Assembly (NCBI RefSeq): GCF_002953715.1
Contig: NZ_CP025012.1
Span: 4,025,001-4,089,000 of the forward strand
DNA length: 64,000 nt
Reading direction: 5' to 3'
From: Rhizobium leguminosarum
GTDB taxonomy: Bacteria; Pseudomonadota; Alphaproteobacteria; Rhizobiales; Rhizobiaceae
Under the pieces are notes generated by a model. That model ran no database searches. It was not told where the DNA came from and saw nothing but the letters and a program-made list of their open reading frames with translations. Positions within the stretch are counted from its first letter, which is position 1, and every line of letters starts with the position of its first letter. Positions 19,593 through 28,861 of this stretch are shown one piece after another. Both the position numbers and the translations under genes were made by a program.

Positions 19593-22310
19593 ATGGTCAG
19601 CTTTGGCGGTATAGCCCGCAAGTTATTTGGGTCTTCCAACGACCGCCGCGTGCGGTCCTATCAGCCGAACGTCACTGCCATCAACTCTATCGAAGAGAAG
19701 ACGAAGGCCCTGACGGACGAGCAGCTCGCGGCAAAGACCGTGGAGTTTCGCGCCCTGCTCGCCGAGGGCAAGACGCTCGACGACATTCTGATCCCGGCCT
19801 TTGCCGTCGTGCGCGAAGCCTCGCGCCGCGTTCTCGGCCTGCGACCTTTTGACGTACAGCTGGTCGGCGGCATGATCCTGCATTCGAATGCGATCGCCGA
19901 GATGAAGACCGGCGAAGGCAAGACCCTGGTCGCCACCCTGCCGGTCTATCTGAACGCGCTTTCCGGCAAGGGCGTGCACGTCGTCACCGTCAACGATTAC
20001 CTCGCCCAGCGTGATGCCGCGACCATGGGCCGCGTCTACGGCTTCCTCGGCATGACCACCGGCGTCATCGTCCACGGCCTTTCCGACGAGGAACGCCACG
20101 CGGCCTATGCCTGCGACATTACTTACGCCACCAACAACGAACTCGGCTTCGATTATCTGCGCGATAACATGAAGTACGAGAAGAACCAGATGGTCCAGCG
20201 CGGCCACAACTTCGCGATCGTCGACGAAGTGGACTCGATCCTCGTCGACGAGGCGCGCACGCCGCTGATCATCTCCGGTCCGCTCGACGACCGCTCCGAA
20301 CTCTATAATACGATCGACGCCTACATTCCGCTGCTGGTGCCCAGCGATTACGAGATCGACGAGAAGCAGCGCTCGGCCAACTTCTCCGAAGAGGGCACCG
20401 AGAAGCTGGAAAACCTGCTCCGCCAGGCCGGCCTCTTGAAGGGCAACGCGCTCTACGACATCGAGAACGTCGCGATCGTCCATCACGTCAACAACGCGCT
20501 GAAGGCCCACAAGCTCTTCCAGCGCGACAAGGACTATATCGTCCGCAACGACGAAGTCGTCATCATCGACGAGTTCACCGGCCGCATGATGCCGGGCCGC
20601 CGCTATTCGGAAGGCCAGCACCAGGCGCTCGAAGCCAAGGAAAAGGTGCAGATCCAGCCGGAAAACCAGACGCTGGCCTCGATCACTTTCCAGAACTACT
20701 TCCGCATGTACGACAAGCTCGCCGGCATGACCGGCACGGCGCAGACGGAAGCGGAAGAATTCGCCAACATCTACAATCTCGATGTCATCGAGGTCCCGAC
20801 CAACCTGCCGATCAAGCGCCTCGACGAGGACGACGAGGTCTACCGGACCTTCGACGAGAAGTTCAAGGCGATCATCGAGGAGATCCTCGACGCCCACAAG
20901 CGCGGCCAGCCGGTGCTGGTCGGCACCACCTCGATCGAAAAATCGGAACTGCTTGCCGAGCGCCTGCGCAAGCAGGGCTTCGACGACTTCAAGGTGCTGA
21001 ACGCCCGCTACCACGAGCAGGAAGCCTATATCGTCGCCCAGGCCGGCGTGCCGGGTGCCATCACCATCGCCACCAACATGGCCGGCCGCGGCACCGACAT
21101 CCAGCTCGGCGGCAACCTCGACATGCGCATTGAGCGTGAACTCGGCGAAGTCGAAGCCGGTCCGGAGCGTGACGCCCGGATCCAGGCGATCATCGAGGAG
21201 ATCAAGGCACTCAAGCAGAAGGCGCTCGAAGCCGGCGGCCTCTACGTCATCGCTACCGAACGCCATGAAAGCCGCCGCATCGACAACCAGCTGCGCGGCC
21301 GCTCCGGCCGTCAGGGCGACCCCGGCCGCTCGAAGTTCTACCTCTCGCTTCAGGACGACCTGATGCGCATCTTCGGCTCCGACCGCATGGACAGCATGCT
21401 GACCAAGCTCGGCCTCAAGGAGGGCGAGGCGATCGTCCATCCCTGGATCAACAAGGCCCTGGAGCGCGCCCAGAAGAAGGTCGAAGCTCGTAACTTCGAC
21501 ATCCGCAAGAACCTCTTGAAGTATGACGACGTTCTCAACGATCAGCGCAAGGTGATCTTCGAGCAGCGCCTCGAACTGATGGAATCGACCAATATTTCCG
21601 AGACCGTTTCCGACATGCGCCGTGAGGTCATCGAGGACATGGTCGAAAAGCATATCCCCGAACGCGCCTATGCCGAACAATGGGATGCCGCCGGCCTGAA
21701 GACCGGCGCTTTGAACATCCTCAATCTCGACCTGCCGGTCGAGGACTGGGTGAAGGAAGAAGGTATCGGCGAAGACGATATCCGTGAGCGCCTGACGGAA
21801 GCCACCAATGCCGCCTTCACGGAAAAGGCCGAGCGTTTCGGCGACGACATCATGCATTATGTCGAACGCTCGATCGTCATGCAGACGCTCGATCATCTCT
21901 GGCGCGAGCACATCGTCAACCTCGACCATCTGCGCTCCGTCATCGGCTTCCGTGGCTATGCCCAGCGCGATCCGCTGCAGGAATACAAGTCGGAAGCCTT
22001 CGAGCTCTTCACGGCGCTGCTCAACAATCTGCGCGAGGCCGTCACCGCCCAGCTGATGCGCGTCGAATTGGTGCAGCAGGCGCCTGCCGAGCCCGAACCA
22101 CCGCTGATGCAGGCCCATCACCTGGATCCGACGACCGGCGAGGACGATTTCGCCCCGGCGATCTACCAGGCAACGGAAGTCATCGTTTCTCCCGAAAACC
22201 GCAACCCGGATGATCCATCCACCTGGGGCAAGATCGGCCGCAACGAGACCTGCCCCTGCGGCTCCGGCAAGAAATACAAGCATTGCCACGGCGCCTTCGA
22301 GCAGGTCTGA
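19593..22310 (+). CDS. secA: Preprotein translocase ATPase SecA
   Basis: 905 residues. It drives export of unfolded proteins through SecYEG. Visible motifs are Walker A MKTGEGKT, DEVDSILVDEAR (Walker B), the helicase-like TNMAGRGTDIQLGG and RGRSGRQGDPG, and the C-terminal zinc-binding CPCGSGKKYKHCHG used to contact SecB and the membrane. An AAAGGG ribosome binding site precedes the ATG. Monocistronic, with a strong terminator downstream. Confidence 0.98.
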   Translation: MVSFGGIARKLFGSSNDRRVRSYQPNVTAINSIEEKTKALTDEQLAAKTVEFRALLAEGKTLDDILIPAFAVVREASRRVLGLRPFDVQLVGGMILHSNAIAEMKTGEGKTLVATLPVYLNALSGKGVHVVTVNDYLAQRDAATMGRVYGFLGMTTGVIVHGLSDEERHAAYACDITYATNNELGFDYLRDNMKYEKNQMVQRGHNFAIVDEVDSILVDEARTPLIISGPLDDRSELYNTIDAYIPLLVPSDYEIDEKQRSANFSEEGTEKLENLLRQAGLLKGNALYDIENVAIVHHVNNALKAHKLFQRDKDYIVRNDEVVIIDEFTGRMMPGRRYSEGQHQALEAKEKVQIQPENQTLASITFQNYFRMYDKLAGMTGTAQTEAEEFANIYNLDVIEVPTNLPIKRLDEDDEVYRTFDEKFKAIIEEILDAHKRGQPVLVGTTSIEKSELLAERLRKQGFDDFKVLNARYHEQEAYIVAQAGVPGAITIATNMAGRGTDIQLGGNLDMRIERELGEVEAGPERDARIQAIIEEIKALKQKALEAGGLYVIATERHESRRIDNQLRGRSGRQGDPGRSKFYLSLQDDLMRIFGSDRMDSMLTKLGLKEGEAIVHPWINKALERAQKKVEARNFDIRKNLLKYDDVLNDQRKVIFEQRLELMESTNISETVSDMRREVIEDMVEKHIPERAYAEQWDAAGLKTGALNILNLDLPVEDWVKEEGIGEDDIRERLTEATNAAFTEKAERFGDDIMHYVERSIVMQTLDHLWREHIVNLDHLRSVIGFRGYAQRDPLQEYKSEAFELFTALLNNLREAVTAQLMRVELVQQAPAEPEPPLMQAHHLDPTTGEDDFAPAIYQATEVIVSPENRNPDDPSTWGKIGRNETCPCGSGKKYKHCHGAFEQV

Positions 22311-22330
22311 GGCAGGCCGCAAAGATCCGC

Positions 22331-22364
22331 GAAAATGCCGCCTCCGGGCGGCATTTTCTTTTCT
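22331..22364 (+). terminator. Rho-independent terminator of secA
   Basis: A 12-bp perfect stem GAAAATGCCGCC / GGCGGCATTTTC with loop TCCG, followed by a T-rich tail (TTTTC), 20 bases past the secA stop. Confidence 0.88.
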
Positions 22365-22490
22365 GCGGCAATGCCGGAAAACCGGAATTTCAGCGTCGGA
22401 CGGCAACCCCAAACCAGAACCGTTTCTTAACCCTGTTCTGTCAAGACTTCAGGGACGATTTGCCTGACCTCAGAGTTTTGCGTGTTCATC

Positions 22491-23906
22491 ATGGCGGTCA
22501 TAGAAACAGCGGAGAAGATGCTGCCCGCGGGCCTGCGCCCGATCGGCGGTCGCACGCTGCGCATGCTTGCTGCCGTGCTCACCGAACGCGGTGAGAAGGC
22601 GGCCGCGCAGCGCATGGCGCTGACGGCCTTTTCGATCCGTATCCTCAGCGCCGCACTCGCCTTCGTCTCCCAGATCGTGCTCGCCCGGCTGATGGGCGAA
22701 TATGAATATGGCATCTTCGTTTTCGTCTGGGTGCTGGTCGTCGTCTTCGGTGATCTCTCATGCCTCGGTTTCCACACCGCGATCATCCGCTTCCTGCCGC
22801 AATACAGGGCAGCGGGCGCTTTCGAGGAAATCCGCGGCCTGACCGGCACGGCGCGCATCTTTGCGCTGCTTTCCGGCACGGCGGTGCTCGCCGCCGGCAT
22901 GCTCGGCCTGCATTTCTTCGGCGATAAGATCCAGGTCTATTATCTCGTCCCGATCTTCATCGGCCTGCTCGCCATGCCGATGATCGCGCTCGGCGACATT
23001 CTGGAAGGCACGTCACGGGCCAACCACTGGCCGGTGATGGCGCTGAGCCCGGTCTATATCGTCCGCCCGATCCTCATCATCCTTTTCATGCTGATCGCGA
23101 TTGCCATCGGCGCCGAGCACACGGCCGTCACCGCGATGCAGGCAGCACTCGTCGCCACCTTCGTCACCGCCCTCGGCCAGTATGCCGCAACGCTCTACCG
23201 CCTGCGCCGGCATTATGACGAAGGCCCGCGCAAGGTCGATTTCATCGCCTGGTTCAGCGTCGCCTTTCCGATTTTCCTGATCGAGGGCGTGAGCTTCCTG
23301 CTGACCAATTCCGACGTCGTCGTCGTCGGCATCTTCCTCGAGCCGCACGACGTCGCCATCTACTTCGCCGCCGCCAAGACGATGGCACTGGTGCATTTCA
23401 TCAATTTCTCGGTCAAGGCAGCCTCCGGCCCGCGCTTTTCCTCGATCATCGCCGAAGGCGACCACGCCCAGCTGGCAACCGCTGCCATCGACGCCGCCCG
23501 CTGGACCTTCTGGCCGGCGCTCGGGGTCGGCCTTGTCGTGCTTGCGGCCGGTCATCTGCTGCTGTCGCTCTTCGGCGGCGCCTTTACGTCAGGTTATCTG
23601 GTGATGGCGATCCTGCTCGCCGGCATCCTCGCCAAATCGCTGGTCGGCCCGGCCGAAACGCTGCTGATGATGGCAGGCAAGCAGAACCTCTGCGTCGCGC
23701 TCTATGCCGGCGCACTGACGGCCAATGTCAGCCTCAACCTCGCTTTGATCCCGCATTACGGCATCGAGGGCACGGCGATCGCCACCGCCTCGGCCATGGC
23801 CGTCGAGGCGATCCTGCTGCATGTCGCCGTGCGCCGCACGCTCGGCATCGTCCTTTTCGCCTTCGCCAGCCCCTCCGCCGCAACACCAGAAATGAGAGTT
23901 CGATAG
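22491..23906 (+). CDS. Wzx/MATE-type lipopolysaccharide or oligosaccharide flippase
   Basis: About 471 residues with 12 or more hydrophobic helices. The start region VSQIVLARLMGEYEYGIFVFVW is the signature of the polysaccharide-export MOP superfamily, which flips lipid-linked sugars across the inner membrane. ATG 22491 is used; a GTG 9 bases earlier is possible, and no clear ribosome binding site decides. Its stop (TAG, 23904-23906) abuts the next start codon with no gap, so the two products are likely made together. The substrate is unknown; no glycosyltransferase gene is adjacent. Confidence 0.85.
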   Translation: MAVIETAEKMLPAGLRPIGGRTLRMLAAVLTERGEKAAAQRMALTAFSIRILSAALAFVSQIVLARLMGEYEYGIFVFVWVLVVVFGDLSCLGFHTAIIRFLPQYRAAGAFEEIRGLTGTARIFALLSGTAVLAAGMLGLHFFGDKIQVYYLVPIFIGLLAMPMIALGDILEGTSRANHWPVMALSPVYIVRPILIILFMLIAIAIGAEHTAVTAMQAALVATFVTALGQYAATLYRLRRHYDEGPRKVDFIAWFSVAFPIFLIEGVSFLLTNSDVVVVGIFLEPHDVAIYFAAAKTMALVHFINFSVKAASGPRFSSIIAEGDHAQLATAAIDAARWTFWPALGVGLVVLAAGHLLLSLFGGAFTSGYLVMAILLAGILAKSLVGPAETLLMMAGKQNLCVALYAGALTANVSLNLALIPHYGIEGTAIATASAMAVEAILLHVAVRRTLGIVLFAFASPSAATPEMRVR

Positions 23907-25184
23907 ATGGTGCGTGTTCCCCCCGTTACCGAAAGCACCGACAGCACCGCGAACCGCATGGTGCATGATCTCGCCTCGCTGAATTTCGAAGCGCCGCAGG
24001 CCGAGGCTCGCGCCGAGATCGGCCGACCGGGGCGCGAGCTCTGCCTTTATCCCGGCAAGCTCGGCTATGAACTTCAGGATGAGCTCGATTTCCTCTCCAA
24101 CCGGGCGATGGAACCGAACGTCTTTTTCTCCGGCCGCTTCCTCGCCCCCGCCATGCCGCGGCTCGAAGATCGGCAGGTGAACTTCGCCCTGATCCGCGAC
24201 CACAATGCCGGCCGCAGCCGCATGCGGTTCCTCTTGCCGTTTTCGGTCGACAAGCCGGGCTTCGCCGTCGGTCCGTCGATCATCCGCGGCTGGTCGAACA
24301 GCTTCGGACCGCTCGGCACGCCGCTCGTCGATGGCGAGGATGCCGCCGAGACCCTCGACAATCTCTTCGAGGGACTGACCGCTCGCGATCTCAATCTGCC
24401 TGGCATACTGGTTCTGCCGGATCTCAGGCTGAACGGTATCTTCGTGCGCATGATCAAGGCAGTGGCGCTTAGCCGCAATCTTCCCGTCACCGTCACCAAT
24501 CCTTACCAGCGCCCTATGCTGCAGAGCGAGGAAGAGGCGCCGGCCTATCTCGGCAAAACCATCTCCTCCTCGCATATGCGCGAGATGCGCCGCCAATGGC
24601 GCCTGCTGGAGGAGTTGGGAACAGCGGTCTATACCGTCGCCCGCCAGCCGCGCGAAATCCATATTCGCTTCGAGGAATTCCTGGCAATGGAAGCCGGCGG
24701 CTGGAAGGGCAAGCGGCGAAGCGCTCTCGTCACCGATCGTTATCATACGGCCTTCGCCCGCGAGGCGGTGTCGAACCTTGCCGCCGTCGATGCCGTGCGT
24801 ATTCACACGATCGATCTCAACGGCAAGGCGATTGCCGCCATCGTCGTGCTGATGATGGGCGGCGAGGCCTATACCTGGAAGACCGCCTACGATGAAAACT
24901 ATGCCCGCTTTTCGCCTGGCAAGCTGCTGATGAGCGAACTCACCGAATGGCATCTCGACGATGCCAACATCGTGCGCTCCGATTCCTGCGCCGTCGCGGA
25001 TCATCCGATCATGAGCCGCTTCTGGCAGGAGCGCGAGGAGATGGGAACGCTGGTAATCGGCCTGACGCAGAACGGCGATCGCGACATGCGCCAGGTCACC
25101 GCTCAGCTTCACATGTACCGCAGCACCCGCAACATGGCGAAGATGCTGCGCGAAAAGATCATGTCGCTCGCCGGACGGGGCTAA
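23907..25184 (+). CDS. CelD/BioF2-like GNAT acetyltransferase (FemAB-related)
   Basis: 425 residues, cytoplasmic in appearance. Residues of about 215-370 match the BioF2-like acetyltransferase family (PF13480 type): SHMREMRRQWRLLEE, FLAMEAGGWKGKRRSAL, IAAIVVLMMGG, YDENYARFSPGKLL. The N-terminal 200 residues form a second, weaker copy of the fold, as in FemAB-type enzymes. Relatives in cellulose and exopolysaccharide loci acylate sugars or lipid-linked intermediates. The zero-base junction with the flippase suggests it modifies what the flippase exports (inference). Confidence 0.82.
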   Translation: MVRVPPVTESTDSTANRMVHDLASLNFEAPQAEARAEIGRPGRELCLYPGKLGYELQDELDFLSNRAMEPNVFFSGRFLAPAMPRLEDRQVNFALIRDHNAGRSRMRFLLPFSVDKPGFAVGPSIIRGWSNSFGPLGTPLVDGEDAAETLDNLFEGLTARDLNLPGILVLPDLRLNGIFVRMIKAVALSRNLPVTVTNPYQRPMLQSEEEAPAYLGKTISSSHMREMRRQWRLLEELGTAVYTVARQPREIHIRFEEFLAMEAGGWKGKRRSALVTDRYHTAFAREAVSNLAAVDAVRIHTIDLNGKAIAAIVVLMMGGEAYTWKTAYDENYARFSPGKLLMSELTEWHLDDANIVRSDSCAVADHPIMSRFWQEREEMGTLVIGLTQNGDRDMRQVTAQLHMYRSTRNMAKMLREKIMSLAGRG

Positions 25185-25227
25185 AGCAATTCCAGCAAAA
25201 GTGCCTAGCGGTTTTGCGCCGGAAATG
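25184..25227. repeat. Family C dispersed hairpin repeat
   Basis: AGCAATTCCAGCAAAA ... TTTTGCGCCGGAAATGCT forms a hairpin in the 45-base gap between two convergent genes and may act as their terminator. It matches 56634-56684 in reverse complement. Confidence 0.65.
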
Positions 25228-25229
25228 CT

Positions 25230-26861
25230 CTATCGCTCGCTGGCCGCCCTCTCCCGCAGCAGCCGGCGTATCACCTTGCCGGTGGTCGTCAGCGGCAATG
25301 CATCGATGAATTCCACCTCGCGAGGATATTCGTGCATCGAAAGCCGCGTCTTCACCCACTCCCTTATGTCGGCGGCCAGCGCCTCGCTTGGGTGATGGCC
25401 CGGTGAAAGCACGATATAGGCCTTGACGATCTCGGTGCGCACGGCATCGGGCTTGCCGACGGCGGCGGCAAGCTGCACGGCGGGATGACCGATCAGACAG
25501 TCCTCGATTTCGGCCGGGCCGATGCGATATCCCGACGAGGTGATGACGTCGTCGTCGCGGCCTTCGAAGGTCACATAGCCCTCGGCGTCCTGCCTGCCGA
25601 TATCGCCGGTGAGCAGCCAGCCCTTGGCGAATTTTCGTTTCGTCGCCAGCGCATCGTCCCAGTAGCCGAGGAACATGACAGGATCGGGACTGGCGATGGC
25701 GATCTGGCCCGGTTCGCCGACGGGCAACTCGTCGCCCGTCTCGCTGACGATCGCGACGCGATGCCCGGGCACCGCCCGTCCGATGGCGCCCGCCTTGGTG
25801 ACGCCATAGGCAGCGCTAGAAGCGAGCACGAAATTGCACTCCGTCTGGCCGTAGAATTCATTGACGGTGATGCCGAGCGTGCCCCGCGCCCATTCATAGG
25901 TCTCGCGGCCGAGCGCCTCCCCGGCCGAGCCGACGGTGCGCAGCACCAGATCATATGTCGAGCGCGGATCGGAAACGGATCTCATCAACCTCAACGCCGT
26001 CGGCGGAATGAAGGCATTGCGCACTTTCATCTCCGCCATGATGCGATAGGCCATGTCGGCATCGAATTTCTGCGCCGGCGACGAGACGACGGGAACGCCG
26101 AGCAGAAGGCTCGGCAGCAGCGCATTGAGCAGGCCGCCGGCCCAGGCCCAGTCGGACGGCGTCCAGACCTTGTCGCCGGCTCGCGGAAAACCCTCATGGG
26201 CAAACTGCATGCCGGGAATATGGCCGGGCAGGACACGGTGGCCATGCAAGGCGCCCTTGGGCGGCCCCGTCGTTCCCGACGTGAAGATCATCAGCGCCGG
26301 ATCATCCGGACCGGTCTTGGCAACGTCGAAGACAGGGGGATAGCCATCCATCAGTTCGGCGAAAGCGGCCGCATCGCCACTCGCCCCGTCGATACTGATG
26401 ACATGTTTCAGCGCCGGCAGGCGCCCGCGGATCTGCCGGATGCGTTCGAGACCGAAGCCATTGGTGACGACGGCCACAACACCTGCCGCCTTCAGCCGGT
26501 ATTCCAGCGCCTCGACGCCGAAGAGCAGCGCCAGCGGCAGCGCAATCGCGCCTGTCTTGTAGATCGCCACATGCGCGATCACCGTTTCGAAGGACTGCGG
26601 CAATAGCAGCGCGACGCGATCGCCGCGTTTGATATCAAGCGAAACGAGCGCATTTGCGAAGGCCGAGGAACGGTCGGCGAGCGCGCGATAGGTCATCACG
26701 CGGTGATCGCCGTCCGGGCTGAAATGTTCGAGACAGACGCGCTCGGGCGCACGCGCCGCCCAGTCGTCGCTGACGGCGCGGCCGATATTGAAATCCTCCG
26801 GAATCCGCCAGGAGAAATCGCGATAAAGATCGTCGTAGCGATCGTGGGACGGCAGTTGCAT
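25230..26861 (-). CDS. AMP-dependent acyl-CoA synthetase / ligase
   Basis: 543 residues. It activates a carboxylic acid to acyl-AMP and then acyl-CoA. The AMP-binding motif MIFTSGTTGPPKGALHGHR is complete, followed by EFYGQTECNFV, GDIGRQDAEGYVTFEGRDDDVI and the C-terminal lysine motif TTTGKVIRR. Overall it resembles medium-chain or acetyl-type acyl-CoA synthetases; the substrate cannot be fixed from sequence. The start at 26861 (MQLPSHDRYDDLY) is preferred over an upstream extension. Confidence 0.9.
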   Translation of the reverse strand: MQLPSHDRYDDLYRDFSWRIPEDFNIGRAVSDDWAARAPERVCLEHFSPDGDHRVMTYRALADRSSAFANALVSLDIKRGDRVALLLPQSFETVIAHVAIYKTGAIALPLALLFGVEALEYRLKAAGVVAVVTNGFGLERIRQIRGRLPALKHVISIDGASGDAAAFAELMDGYPPVFDVAKTGPDDPALMIFTSGTTGPPKGALHGHRVLPGHIPGMQFAHEGFPRAGDKVWTPSDWAWAGGLLNALLPSLLLGVPVVSSPAQKFDADMAYRIMAEMKVRNAFIPPTALRLMRSVSDPRSTYDLVLRTVGSAGEALGRETYEWARGTLGITVNEFYGQTECNFVLASSAAYGVTKAGAIGRAVPGHRVAIVSETGDELPVGEPGQIAIASPDPVMFLGYWDDALATKRKFAKGWLLTGDIGRQDAEGYVTFEGRDDDVITSSGYRIGPAEIEDCLIGHPAVQLAAAVGKPDAVRTEIVKAYIVLSPGHHPSEALAADIREWVKTRLSMHEYPREVEFIDALPLTTTGKVIRRLLRERAASER

Positions 26862-27084
26862 GGTCGGATTCCGGTAAAATGCTGCATCAGCTAACACCTT
26901 GCAGCGCGGATGTGCAAGCTGAAGCCAGAAGCGGCAATCATGAGCGCGGCTTCAAAAGCCGATCACGGATCATTGTGCGCATGCAGCATAGATTCTTCAT
27001 TGGCTGCCCCTGCGACTTTGGTCATCTCGCGCTAAATCATCGAAGGCAGCCTGGGGATCATCGAATTCATCACGGAGTCGTTTC

Positions 27085-28065
27085 ATGGAATATGCAAAAT
27101 TTGGGAAGACCGGTCTCGAAGTGTCGAAAATCTGCTTGGGCTGCATGACCTTCGGCGATCCCGGCCGCGGCAATCATGCCTGGAGCCTGCGGGAAGAAGA
27201 AAGCCGGACGATGATCAAGCAGGCGATCGACCTCGGCATCAACTTCCTCGACACCGCCAACACCTATTCCAACGGTTCATCGGAGGAGATCGTCGGTCGC
27301 GCCATCAAAGACTTCGCCAAACGCGAGGACATCGTGCTGGCGACCAAGGTGTTCAACCGCATGCGGCCGGGCCCGAACGGCGCCGGCCTGTCGCGCAAGG
27401 CGATCTTCGACGAGATCGACAATAGTCTGCGTCGTCTCGGCACCGACTATGTCGATCTCTACCAGATCCACCGCTTCGACTACACGACGCCGATCGAGGA
27501 AACGCTGGAAGCGCTGCATGACGTCGTCAAATCTGGCAAGGCGCGTTATATCGGCGCCTCCTCCATGTATGCTTGGCAATTCGCCAAGGCGCTTTACGTC
27601 TCGAGGCTGAACGGCTGGACCGAATTCGTCAGCATGCAGGACCACCTGAACCTGCTCTACCGCGAGGAAGAGCGCGAAATGCTGCCGCTCTGCGAGGATC
27701 AGAAAATCGCCGTCATCCCCTGGAGCCCGCTTGCCCGCGGCCGCCTGACCCGCGACTGGGATGAAACGACGGCGCGCAGCGAAACCGACGAATTCGGCAA
27801 GACGCTCTACACGCAGTCCATCGATGCCGACCGCAAGATCGTCGGAGCCGTGGCCGAAATCGCCAAGGCCCGCAACATCTCCCGCGCCCAGGTCGCAACC
27901 GCCTGGATCCTGCAGAAGAGTGCGGTGACCGCCCCGATCATCGGTGCGTCCAAACCGAACCACCTCAGAGACGCCGTTGCCTCGCTCTCGGTCAAGCTCA
28001 CCGCCGAGGAAATCGCAGCACTGGAAGCACCCTATGTCCCGCACGCCATCGTCGGCTTCAAATAG
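27085..28065 (+). CDS. Aldo/keto reductase
   Basis: 326 residues, a NADPH-dependent carbonyl reductase. The catalytic tetrad is visible at D56 (NFLDTANTY), Y61, K88 (LATKVF) and H129 (YQIHRFD). The cofactor-binding end is ITAPIIGASKPNH-like (VTAPIIGASKPNHL). It is close to the YghZ/YajO-type subgroup. ACGGAG precedes the ATG. Stands alone between the acyl-CoA synthetase and the TetR gene. Confidence 0.93.
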   Translation: MEYAKFGKTGLEVSKICLGCMTFGDPGRGNHAWSLREEESRTMIKQAIDLGINFLDTANTYSNGSSEEIVGRAIKDFAKREDIVLATKVFNRMRPGPNGAGLSRKAIFDEIDNSLRRLGTDYVDLYQIHRFDYTTPIEETLEALHDVVKSGKARYIGASSMYAWQFAKALYVSRLNGWTEFVSMQDHLNLLYREEEREMLPLCEDQKIAVIPWSPLARGRLTRDWDETTARSETDEFGKTLYTQSIDADRKIVGAVAEIAKARNISRAQVATAWILQKSAVTAPIIGASKPNHLRDAVASLSVKLTAEEIAALEAPYVPHAIVGFK

Positions 28066-28154
28066 GCTCTGGCTTTTCGGTCCTCAGGCATATGCAAGGG
28101 CAGATCCCTCTCCACCCGGAGAGGGAGAGCGAAACCATGGGCCCGCGACTGAGA

Positions 28155-28733
28155 TTATGTCTGGCTGTCAGGATCGAGCTGCCGGCGCATGGTCACCAGA
28201 AACTGCTCGGCAAGCGCCCTGTCCTCGGCCGCGCGGGCAAGAATGACAGCGCCCATCATCGATGAGAGTGTCGTCGTCGCATTGGCGCGGCGCTCCTCCT
28301 CCGTTTCGCCGGGAACGATATCGGCAAGCGTCTCGACCAGCACGGACAGACCATCGCTGAAGACCGCGCGGACGGCGCCGCGGCTGCGGCTGACTTCCTG
28401 GATCAGCGTTGCGAAGACACAGCTGCCGCCGGGATCGTCAACCGTGCGCCAGTGGATATAATGGTCTAGAAGAGCGGCCAGCGGCCGGTCGGGCGATTCG
28501 GCGATATGTTCCTTCCAGCGCTCTTCCACCCTGTCGATCAGCTTGCGGCTGACCTCCAGCGCCAGGTCGTCCTTCGAATCGAAATGACCGTAGAAGCCGC
28601 CATGCGTCAGCCCCGCCGCCTTCATGATGTCGGCGACGCCGACCCCGTCGAAACCGTTTTCGCGGAAAAGCACGCCGGCAACGCTCAGAATCCTTTCGCG
28701 GTTTTCGGCAAATTTTTCGCGGCTGACCCGCAT
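28155..28733 (-). CDS. TetR-family transcriptional repressor
   Basis: 192 residues from the ATG at 28733 (MRVSREKFAENRERIL). The N-terminal helix-turn-helix is clear (AGVLFRENGFDGVGVADIMKAAGLTHGGFYGHFDSKDDL), and the C-terminal ligand domain resembles the YjdC/AcnR-like group (LDHYIHWRTVDDPGGSCVFATL). It is divergent from an MFS transporter. Two palindromes in the shared region are its probable operators, so it likely represses both genes until a substrate of the pump binds. Confidence 0.92.
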   Translation of the reverse strand: MRVSREKFAENRERILSVAGVLFRENGFDGVGVADIMKAAGLTHGGFYGHFDSKDDLALEVSRKLIDRVEERWKEHIAESPDRPLAALLDHYIHWRTVDDPGGSCVFATLIQEVSRSRGAVRAVFSDGLSVLVETLADIVPGETEEERRANATTTLSSMMGAVILARAAEDRALAEQFLVTMRRQLDPDSQT

Positions 28734-28767
28734 TGTCGTCTCCAGAAATAGTCGCTTGACAAAATAT

Positions 28768-28781
28768 ATGACGTCCATCAT
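28768..28781. promoter_or_regulatory. Operator-like palindrome 1 (TetR/MFS intergenic region)
   Basis: ATGACG-TC-CATCAT, an imperfect 14-base palindrome that overlaps the downstream side of a TTGACA (28756-28761). It is a near copy of operator 2, with starts 29 bases apart. Confidence 0.55.
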
Positions 28782-28796
28782 CAATACGCAAGAAAT

Positions 28797-28810
28797 ATGA
28801 TGACCATCAT
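28797..28810. promoter_or_regulatory. Operator-like palindrome 2 (TetR/MFS intergenic region)
   Basis: ATGATG-AC-CATCAT, a perfect 6-2-6 palindrome about 50 bases before the MFS start. The 29-base spacing from operator 1 is close to three helical turns, so both would sit on one DNA face. Confidence 0.6.
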
Positions 28811-28861
28811 GTAAATCGATCCAGTATCTTCTCGAACCTGAATTCAAACGGAATCTTGCCC

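Noticed and set aside
19623..22412. A 929-residue open frame antisense to secA
   Set aside because: It lies wholly opposite the intact secA gene and comes from GC-biased third codon positions; it has no recognisable domain and no ribosome binding site.
23589..25112. A 507-residue open frame antisense to the acetyltransferase gene
   Set aside because: Fully opposite a well-supported gene; composition typical of a shadow frame.
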